Shown: positions 57,092-64,000 of the stretch, piece by piece | Numbering within the stretch: the stretch's first letter is position 1 | How the letters are laid out: each line of letters begins with the position of its first letter | Source: Bacteroidales bacterium | GTDB taxonomy: Bacteria; Bacteroidota; Bacteroidia; Bacteroidales; Muribaculaceae | Assembly: GCA_014800895.1 (NCBI GenBank) | Contig: JAAVFG010000040.1 | Span: forward strand, 36,520 to 100,519 | DNA: 64,000 bases | Direction of reading: 5' to 3' | Notes under the pieces: generated by a model | Databases searched by the model: none | What the model was told of the DNA's origin: nothing | Seen by the model: only the letters and a program-made list of their open reading frames with translations | Position numbers and translations under genes: made by a program

Positions 57092-58297
57092 TCAGCTTTT
57101 ATGGAGAGTATGTCCCATACGCTCCTTCTTGGTGTGCATATACTTGGCGTTGTATTCGTTAGGCTCCACTTCGAGGGGGACATTTTCCACGACCTCGATA
57201 CCGAAACCTTCCAGCCCGATACGCTTCATGGGATTATTGCTCATCAGTCGCATCTTCTTGATGCCGAGCGAATGAAGGATATTAGCTCCTACGCCATAAT
57301 CGCGCTCATCCGCCTTATGACCGAGATGAAGGTTGGCGTCGACAGTGTCGAGACCATCTTCTTGCAGCTTGTAGGCGCGTATCTTATCCATAAGTCCGAT
57401 GCCACGCCCCTCCTGATTGAGATATATGATGGCGCCGCGACCCTCTTTCTCAATCGTCTCCATAGCGAGATGAAGCTGTTCGCCACATTCGCATCTCTTT
57501 GAGCCGAAGATATCGCCGGTCATACATGATGAATGGACACGCACGAGTACCGGCTCGCCATCTGAAACATCCCCCTTGATAAGCGCGATATGCTCCAGTC
57601 CGTTATCTTTCTGACGGAATGGGATGAGTCGGAAATGACCGTGTTCCGTAGGGAGGTCCACTTCCTCGCCTCTCTCCACAAGTGTATCATTTTTAAGGCG
57701 ATATTCGATAAGGTCACGAATCGATATAAGCTTGAGTCCCCATTCATCGGCGCGTTTGCGAAGTTCGGGAAGACGTGCCATTGATCCGTCATCGCTCATT
57801 ATCTCCATAAGGGCTGCGCAAGGTTCAAGACCTGCCAGACGAGCCATATCTACGCCCGCTTCTGTATGACCGGCACGCTGAAGCACACCGCGATCCTGAG
57901 CATAGAGGGGGTTGATATGTCCGGGGCGACCGAATGTGGCAGGAGTGGAGGCAGGATCGGCAAGCGCACGGATTGTGGCGGCGCGGTCCTCAATCGATAC
58001 TCCTGTGGAGCAGCCTTCAAGTTTATCTACGGTAACGGTAAAGGGTGTGCCGAGCACTGAAGTGTTATCACTCACCTGCGGATCGAGATCCAACTCCTTA
58101 CAACGTTGCATTGTAATTGGAACACACAACACACCGCGTGCGTTTTTCAACATGAAGTTGACATCCTCCGGCGTAACCTTCTCGGCGGCTATGATAAGAT
58201 CGCCTTCATTTTCGCGGTCCTCATCATCTACTACTATCACAAATTTTCCTTCGCGGAAGTCCTTGAGGGCATCCTCTATACTATCTAATTTTATCAT
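57092..58297 (-). CDS. ribBA: Bifunctional 3,4-dihydroxy-2-butanone-4-phosphate synthase/GTP cyclohydrolase II
   Basis: [72 protein letters not shown]. Confidence 0.97.
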   Translation of the reverse strand: MIKLDSIEDALKDFREGKFVIVVDDEDRENEGDLIIAAEKVTPEDVNFMLKNARGVLCVPITMQRCKELDLDPQVSDNTSVLGTPFTVTVDKLEGCSTGVSIEDRAATIRALADPASTPATFGRPGHINPLYAQDRGVLQRAGHTEAGVDMARLAGLEPCAALMEIMSDDGSMARLPELRKRADEWGLKLISIRDLIEYRLKNDTLVERGEEVDLPTEHGHFRLIPFRQKDNGLEHIALIKGDVSDGEPVLVRVHSSCMTGDIFGSKRCECGEQLHLAMETIEKEGRGAIIYLNQEGRGIGLMDKIRAYKLQEDGLDTVDANLHLGHKADERDYGVGANILHSLGIKKMRLMSNNPMKRIGLEGFGIEVVENVPLEVEPNEYNAKYMHTKKERMGHTLHKS

Positions 58298-58330
58298 GAT
58301 TCTTATTTTTTCTTTACTAAAATATTCAGT

Positions 58331-58918
58331 TTAAGCTTCGCCATCCCCATCAGCTTCTTCCGCCTCCGTTACCGACTCTCCTTCCTCTACCCGAAAGAGG
58401 GAGAAATTGACACTGCCGTAGACGAGGTGACGCATAAATCCCGGAAGTCGGCTGAAGTCGTGATTGCGGTTATGCTCCACTATCACCAGTGTGCCCTGCC
58501 GGGAGGCGGGTGATTTCAGAATCAGTTCGGGTATCTCAGCAAATCTCGGATGATCATATGGAGGGTCTGCGAAGATAATATCGTAACTGTCCTTAGATCG
58601 TTCAAGATATTTGAAGACGTCCCCCTTCACCAGACGGAGCGCTTCATCTTTCAGTTTTTCCTTTACTGATCTGATGAATCCGCTTTGCACCTGCGCCTGC
58701 TCCACCGCAACAACCGGAGAAGCGCCACGGCTGACAAACTCCCAGCTCACCGCTCCTGTCCCCGCAAAGAGATCAAGAACACTCTTTTCTTCGAGGTCTT
58801 CTATATTTTCTATGATATTGAATAGATTTTCCCGTGCAAAATCAGTTGTGGGGCGTGCCGTGATATTTTTTGGCACATCAAAACGCCTTTTGCCATATTT
58901 TCCTCTGATGATTCTCAT
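58331..58918 (-). CDS. rsmD: 16S rRNA (guanine(966)-N(2))-methyltransferase RsmD
   Basis: MRIIRGKYGKRRFDVPKNITARPTTDFARENLFNII; DLFAGTGAVSWEFVSRGA; DIIFADPPYDHPRF. Confidence 0.93.
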   Translation of the reverse strand: MRIIRGKYGKRRFDVPKNITARPTTDFARENLFNIIENIEDLEEKSVLDLFAGTGAVSWEFVSRGASPVVAVEQAQVQSGFIRSVKEKLKDEALRLVKGDVFKYLERSKDSYDIIFADPPYDHPRFAEIPELILKSPASRQGTLVIVEHNRNHDFSRLPGFMRHLVYGSVNFSLFRVEEGESVTEAEEADGDGEA

Positions 58919-58930
58919 AGTGTTAAGATT

Positions 58931-59764
58931 TTATCTGCGTGTCAGAGCCAATCCCACCGCAAGGGGCTGCTCACATTTTGAAATTGAGGAGGGAAGCATC
59001 GTAAGCATAACGAAATTGAGTTCTTCCCTAAGAAGTCCCATCAATTCTGCCCTTATATCTTTTTTCCCTGAAAGCATTACCTGCGTGGAGCTTTTATCCA
59101 ACCTGAAAACCTCCATCAGACTGAATATTCTCTCCGGAATTTCACTCTTGGCTTTCCATGGATGAGTCACTGCAAAGAGAAGTTTTCTACCGTCAAAACC
59201 GTAATAATCCGCCTCTCCTTCCCTGATATCCACATAAAGGCGCGGCATGTCCGCCACCTGATCGGCAAAACGTCGCACAGCCAATGTCTGCTGACACCAT
59301 GTGCGGGCGCCCGGAAGAGTACGTCGGATGAATGGAAGCAACCCAGCTTCCAAGGAATAGAGACATACCTTATCCTCTATTTCATCCATGAAGATATCTT
59401 CATCCGCAGCCTCATATACCATGTTATAGAGATCCGCCTCCTCCCTGTATTCCTCCTCTCTGCCTGCAGCGTCATAGTCTACTACTTTGGCAGGCACCCA
59501 CAGTGATTTCTCCGTGTTTATGATTATCTCGGTGGAGAAGTCATCCAGGAGCTGGGGATGGTCATATACTGCTGCCTCTATCTTTGATAACAACCGGATA
59601 TCATCTTTTTCCCATTCAAGTGAAAAGATGACTATCAGAGGCTCCATCGGGTCTTCCTCATTCTTGAGGAATGCCGACATACCGTTACGGCTGATATATA
59701 TTATCATCCTCCATTCCGCAGTGTCATCTATGCGTACAGCCCTATATGTATTAGTTTCTTCCAA
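58931..59764 (-). CDS. DUF3822 family protein
   Basis: 277 aa actin-like-fold type ORF directly upstream of rsmD on the same strand, as recalled for Bacteroidetes; VDIREGEADYYGFDGRKLLFAV. Confidence 0.75.
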   Translation of the reverse strand: MEETNTYRAVRIDDTAEWRMIIYISRNGMSAFLKNEEDPMEPLIVIFSLEWEKDDIRLLSKIEAAVYDHPQLLDDFSTEIIINTEKSLWVPAKVVDYDAAGREEEYREEADLYNMVYEAADEDIFMDEIEDKVCLYSLEAGLLPFIRRTLPGARTWCQQTLAVRRFADQVADMPRLYVDIREGEADYYGFDGRKLLFAVTHPWKAKSEIPERIFSLMEVFRLDKSSTQVMLSGKKDIRAELMGLLREELNFVMLTMLPSSISKCEQPLAVGLALTRR

Positions 59765-59869
59765 TTCTCTGCTTTTCTGTATTATTTACAAAGATAACTC
59801 TTTTATTTTTAATATTCTCTCCCTATCCTCTTTTTTAGGCGCTTCCGCTAAAATTTCTTTTAGTAATAG

Positions 59870-61234
59870 TCAGCCTCTTTTACCTACGACTGTGTAAAAG
59901 AAGGTCACTGCCAGCGCCGCTCCTCTTACAAAGAGATATGACTCGAATGATAGCCAAAGCAAATTATTGGTGTGCGGGATATTCGATCCGAAGAGTATGG
60001 TAAAAAAGAGAGCCGCTCCTGCTATAGTGACCCACATCATGGCGCGGGTACGGGTAAGACCTACAAAGAGTCCGTCAAAGATAAAGGCTGAGACTGTTAC
60101 CGGAGGTAGAAGTTGTATCCATAGCCTGTACTCCTCTATCTTATTCACCACTTCAGCGGAGTCGGTGATTAATTGCGCCATCGTCTTGCTTCCGAACGTG
60201 TAGAGCGCCAGGAATATCAATGCCATTACCGCTCCCCAACGGCAAAGGGATTTCATGGTTTTTATCACCATCTCCCCATCTCCCGCACCCGAGAATTTAC
60301 CGGCTAATGCCTCGCCGCTGAATGCAAAGCCATCCATGAAATAGGAGAAGAAGAGGAAAAACTGCATTATTACTGCATTGGCAGCCAATGTCAGCTCCCC
60401 TAATTGCGAGCCGACGGATGTGACTGTGAGTGTAACAGCCATAATACAAGCCGAACGGATGAAGAGGGCACTGTTTACCTTGAAGAACTCGCTCCACTTT
60501 ATCCTATCCCCTTTCAATTCCATCTTCGTGGTTTCATCATATTCTCTCTCTTCCTCTCCTCTCTTCGTCGCTAATTTCTTTTTCTCTTCCTTCAGTCTTA
60601 CCAAAGCCCAGCATAATGCAGCTATAGCCCCTATCCAGTTTGCCACCAATGTGCCGTAAGCTATCCCGTCAAAACCTCTCTTTATCCCGAATACAAACAG
60701 CACACTCGCGGCTATATTTATCACGTTGGTCCCTATCGCTATGGTCATAGGGATAACCGTGGTCTGCAGACCTATAAACCACCCGCTTACCGCCATTATA
60801 GTCAGCTGGGCAGGCACCCACCAGACTCCTATCCTGAAATATCTCCCCGCCAATTCGGCGGCATCACTCCCGGGAGCTAAAAAGCGCAGGAGCAAAGTGA
60901 GGAGGCTATTTTGACATGCAAGTACTATGAGGGATATGACCCCGGCTATCAGCAACGATTTCATCAATACCTCGCGGCATTGCATATAGCTCCCTCTGCC
61001 CACACTGCGTGCCGTCAGTCCGGTCGTGCCCATTCTCAAAAAGCCGGCAAGCCAGAAAAAGACATTGAGCATCATTGTGCCGACTGAGATAGAAGCAAGG
61101 TAACGGGGCGACCCGAGATGTCCCGCTATAGTGGTGTCGCAAAGACCCAACAACGGCACCGTGATATTGTTGATTATCGCCGGTGCCGCAAGTAGCAGTA
61201 TGCTTTTATCTAAATTCCTCTTTTCAGAAATCAT
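59870..61234 (-). CDS. MATE family efflux transporter (DinF-like)
   Basis: 12-TM pattern; APAIINNITVPLLGLCDTTIAGHLGSPRYLASISVGTMMLNVFFWLAGFLRMGTTGLTA. Confidence 0.92.
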   Translation of the reverse strand: MISEKRNLDKSILLLAAPAIINNITVPLLGLCDTTIAGHLGSPRYLASISVGTMMLNVFFWLAGFLRMGTTGLTARSVGRGSYMQCREVLMKSLLIAGVISLIVLACQNSLLTLLLRFLAPGSDAAELAGRYFRIGVWWVPAQLTIMAVSGWFIGLQTTVIPMTIAIGTNVINIAASVLFVFGIKRGFDGIAYGTLVANWIGAIAALCWALVRLKEEKKKLATKRGEEEREYDETTKMELKGDRIKWSEFFKVNSALFIRSACIMAVTLTVTSVGSQLGELTLAANAVIMQFFLFFSYFMDGFAFSGEALAGKFSGAGDGEMVIKTMKSLCRWGAVMALIFLALYTFGSKTMAQLITDSAEVVNKIEEYRLWIQLLPPVTVSAFIFDGLFVGLTRTRAMMWVTIAGAALFFTILFGSNIPHTNNLLWLSFESYLFVRGAALAVTFFYTVVGKRG

Positions 61235-61247
61235 ATCGCTTTAGAAG

Positions 61248-62321
61248 TCATATCTTTTCAATAGTTTCCTTATCGTTCATCTCTCCGGAGATGGAATTTT
61301 CCATAGCGACCTTTACCTCTTCTCCGCTCATCCCCTGACCGAATAGAAACATCAGTTTGGTTATGGCCGCTTCCGAGGTCAGGTCATGACCCGAGATGAC
61401 TCCGGCTTTTTCCAATCCGAAACCTGCGCCGTAACGCGAAGGCAACACCATGCCGTTCTCACATTGCGAAACGTTTACTATCACAAGCCCTTTGTCTACC
61501 GCCGCCTTTACCGCTTCCAGAAACCATGGGTCTGTAGGTCCGTTTCCCGAGCCGAAGGTCTTCATCACCAATCCCTTTAATCCGGGAACCGTAAGGATAT
61601 GACGAACCACATTCTCGCTGATGCCCGGGAATAGATCAAGATAAGCCACATTCGTATCCATGCCATAATGCACCTTAAATGGCTCGTTGTTTTTGCTTCG
61701 CCACATCACTTCAGGACGGTAGGTGATTCCCAACCCAATCTTTGCAAGCCGCGGATAATTACTGCTCTTGAAAGCATTGAAATTGTCAGATGAATGTTTT
61801 GTGGCTCTGTTTCCTCTCCATAAATAATCCTCGAAGAGTATTGCTACCTCCTGCACCATCGGCTCCCCTTTCTTATCCTTAGCCGCTGCAACCTGCAACG
61901 CCGTGATGAGATTTTCCTCGCCATCCGTGCGTACTTCCCCTATCGGCAACTGACTACCGGTGATAACTACAGGCTTACGGATATTCTCAAGCATGAAACT
62001 GAGCGCTGATGCGGTGTAAGCCATAGTGTCTGTCCCATGCAATACCACGAAACCGTCATAGTCATCATAATTCTGCTCCACTACTTTTGCTATTGTCTCC
62101 CAGTGCTTGGGATGCATGGCTGAGGAGTCGATAGGCGTTTCAAACTGATAACTATCTATTTCATAGTCCAATCGTTTGATTTTGGGCACATTTTCCAAGA
62201 GATGATTGAAATCAAAAGGTTCCAAGGCTCCCGTCTCGGCATTCTCTTTCATTCCTATTGTGCCCCCGGTATAAATCATCAGAATCCGAGGCTTGGGCTG
62301 ATCTGTGCTCATTGTCTTCAT
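61248..62321 (-). CDS. ansA: Type I asparaginase; start uncertain (ORF track 62345; alternative 62312)
   Basis: RILMIYTGGTIGM, VVLHGTDTMAYTASALSFMLENIRKPVVITGSQLPI, VKTFGSGNGPTD-like MKTFGSGNGPTD. Confidence 0.94.
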   Translation of the reverse strand: MKTMSTDQPKPRILMIYTGGTIGMKENAETGALEPFDFNHLLENVPKIKRLDYEIDSYQFETPIDSSAMHPKHWETIAKVVEQNYDDYDGFVVLHGTDTMAYTASALSFMLENIRKPVVITGSQLPIGEVRTDGEENLITALQVAAAKDKKGEPMVQEVAILFEDYLWRGNRATKHSSDNFNAFKSSNYPRLAKIGLGITYRPEVMWRSKNNEPFKVHYGMDTNVAYLDLFPGISENVVRHILTVPGLKGLVMKTFGSGNGPTDPWFLEAVKAAVDKGLVIVNVSQCENGMVLPSRYGAGFGLEKAGVISGHDLTSEAAITKLMFLFGQGMSGEEVKVAMENSISGEMNDKETIEKI

Positions 62322-62383
62322 GGAGTGGAATATTAAGTCGTACAAAAATAAATATAATGAGGGAGAAAAACAAATATGGTAAA

Positions 62384-62430
62384 AAATAATACGGGCATCC
62401 CGATTATATCGCTATGCCCGCATTATTTTA
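62384..62430 (-). terminator. Terminator downstream of the T9SS-tail protein gene
   Basis: Minus strand AAAATAATGCGGGCAT...ATGCCCGTATTATTTTTTACC; 16-bp stem with one wobble pair. Confidence 0.9.
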
Positions 62431-62454
62431 ATAAGTAGATATTTAGAAAATATC

Positions 62455-63642
62455 TTACATCATCACCTTGGTAGCCTTGCCATTCTGAACTCGAACGAAA
62501 ATGCCTTTCTCGGGATTAGCCACCTTCACACCCTGAAGGTTGAAATAAACAGCCTCACCGTTATCATAAGCAATCTCATTGACACCGGAAGCATCAACCT
62601 TAGTATAATCGAGTACATAGATTTGATAAGCACCCTGATATACATTTACAAGACCTTTAACATCATATGTCCCGGCAGGTACACTCTCCTTAGTATAGTT
62701 ATTACGGAAAGAAACTGTAACGCCGTCGCTCACACCGTCAAAGTTATCCTTAGTTGCGGGAGTAGCCTCTGCAAAAGTAACATTCTTGACAACAAGAACA
62801 TTATTTACCAAATCAGCAGAAAGATCTTTAGCAGTTACCGCCTTCGGAGTGAAGTCACCTTGCTCGGTTGCAGCAGGAAGAGTACCGGTCACTTCAAGTT
62901 CAGGTGTTGCACCATTGTATAGTTTATATGTTGCATTCCAATCAGCAGGAATAACATCATTCTCCTGATAAGAATTTTTGCCATACACCTGAATGAAATC
63001 GCCGGCTGCATCCACACAGAAGATATTATTGTAGCTAACAAAAGCAACTGTGAGAGGGAACTCTACAACTACAGGAGTATTGTCTGCCTGTGCAAGTATA
63101 TCCTTGATAGAAGAAGCGGGGATAGGCTCCGGAGCGTCCGGCTCCTCTACCTCTGTACCGCTTCCATTTCCTGATGCATCAGTATCGAGAGTCAGGGTTA
63201 CAGTATAGATTGCACCGTTGTTAGCAACATTCAATTCCAGATTCAAATCTTTTGTATCACACTTCACCTCAAACTCCGTGCCTGACACAGTAGACCCGTT
63301 TACCTGAGAGATAACTCCGGACTTAAAAGAGAAAGCTACTTTTGTGATAGCACCGGCAGTGGAAGTGATATTCATTGAAGTACCACTATTTTTGTAGATA
63401 CGGAGACCATCACTCCAGAGACGCCAGCCATTCTTACCCTCAGTCTTATTTAGGGTGATGACAGTACCATCAGTCTCAGTCAGTTTTGTACCATTATCAA
63501 TGTAAGGACCGGAATTTTCTGTTTCACGATTAAGACCATAAGTCTCGGCCTTAAAGTCATAGACTACAGTCTTGATTTCAGCATTAGCCATAGCGGCGGA
63601 AGCTAATACTGCAATAGAAAGTAAAAGTTTCTTCATAAGCAT
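62455..63642 (-). CDS. Secreted protein with T9SS-like C-terminal sorting tail
   Basis: Signal peptide MKKLLLSIAVLASAAMANA; C-terminus GEAVYFNLQGVKVANPEKGIFVRVQNGKATKVMM. Confidence 0.75.
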   Translation of the reverse strand: MLMKKLLLSIAVLASAAMANAEIKTVVYDFKAETYGLNRETENSGPYIDNGTKLTETDGTVITLNKTEGKNGWRLWSDGLRIYKNSGTSMNITSTAGAITKVAFSFKSGVISQVNGSTVSGTEFEVKCDTKDLNLELNVANNGAIYTVTLTLDTDASGNGSGTEVEEPDAPEPIPASSIKDILAQADNTPVVVEFPLTVAFVSYNNIFCVDAAGDFIQVYGKNSYQENDVIPADWNATYKLYNGATPELEVTGTLPAATEQGDFTPKAVTAKDLSADLVNNVLVVKNVTFAEATPATKDNFDGVSDGVTVSFRNNYTKESVPAGTYDVKGLVNVYQGAYQIYVLDYTKVDASGVNEIAYDNGEAVYFNLQGVKVANPEKGIFVRVQNGKATKVMM

Positions 63643-63670
63643 TGATTTAAGTAGCTATTAATTTACTATG

Positions 63671-63701
63671 CAAAAATATATAAATAAAATATAACAGCAA
63701 A
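63671..63701 (-). promoter_or_regulatory. Promoter of the T9SS-tail protein gene
   Basis: Minus strand TTTG (63701-63698), 19 nt, TATTTTTG (63678-63671), about 24 nt from TSS to the ATG. Confidence 0.7.
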
Positions 63702-63776
63702 TAAAAAGTAAATAAAACTAAAAAGAAAATCTAAATTACCGTCAATTTAGAACTACCTCCCGGCAATTCCACCAAC

Positions 63777-63863
63777 TTTGTAGGGACGTACCATAGGTGC
63801 GTCCGGATAAGATTGTTCATTCACCGGAATTTAACGGACGCACCTTGGGTACGTCCCTACAAA
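63777..63863. repeat. REP/BIME-like inverted pair of palindromes
   Basis: Arms TTTGTAGGGACGTACCATAGGTGCGTCCG (63777-63805) and CGGACGCACCTTGGGTACGTCCCTACAAA (63835-63863) match 27/29 as inverted repeats; each arm also folds alone. Confidence 0.85.
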
Positions 63864-63894
63864 AACGAGTAGTGGATAAAGAACGAGTGGAGGA

Positions 63895-63927
63895 TAAAAA
63901 AAGAGTTGACTCTTGCGAATCAACTCT
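63895..63927 (-). terminator. rRNA operon terminator downstream of 5S
   Basis: Minus strand AGAGTTGA-ttcgcaagag-TCAACTCT followed by TTTTTTATCC. Confidence 0.85.
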
Positions 63928-63933
63928 CTTAAA

Positions 63934-64000
63934 GGCGGCGATTACCTACTCTCCCGCTTTCGCAGTACCATCGGCGTGATAAGGTTTAACTTCTCTGTTC
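63934..64000 (-). rRNA. rrf: 5S rRNA, 3' portion; continues beyond the window
   Basis: Minus strand GAACAGAGAAGTTAAACCTTATCACGCCGATGGTACTGCGAAAGCGGGAGAGTAGGTAATCGCCGCC matches conserved 5S core. Confidence 0.93.

Overview
64 kb of a Bacteroidales-type chromosome, most like Muribaculaceae/Bacteroides in gene content and in its TTTG-N19/20-TAnnTTTG promoters. Almost all of it is housekeeping or envelope genes; no prophage, transposase or CRISPR array was seen. Main blocks, left to right: folC (5'-truncated); rng with HU and an unlisted 29-aa basic AURKAIP1/COX24-like protein; apbE; a patatin-barrel fusion, serB and Sel1 cluster; DUF349 and cyclophilin genes; the RNase P RNA gene (absent from the ORF track); a lipoprotein flavodoxin with a PepSY-TM protein; a glycogen/alpha-glucan operon (GDE, GT4, GH57); a continuous 18-gene block in which the complete F1Fo ATP synthase operon (atpDCBEFHAG) sits inside the 11-subunit complex I operon, between nuoH and nuoI; a TonB receptor with a lipoprotein; rnz; an ECF sigma, membrane protein, Spy-like and giant alpha-2-macroglobulin block whose A2M lacks a CxEQ thioester motif; grpE-dnaJ; ispE; ribBA; rsmD; a MATE transporter; ansA; a secreted protein with a T9SS-like tail; and the 3' end of a 5S rRNA gene beside a REP/BIME-like double palindrome. 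The strongest observation is the nuo-atp-nuo superoperon. Family assignments were made by reading the sequences, without database searches.
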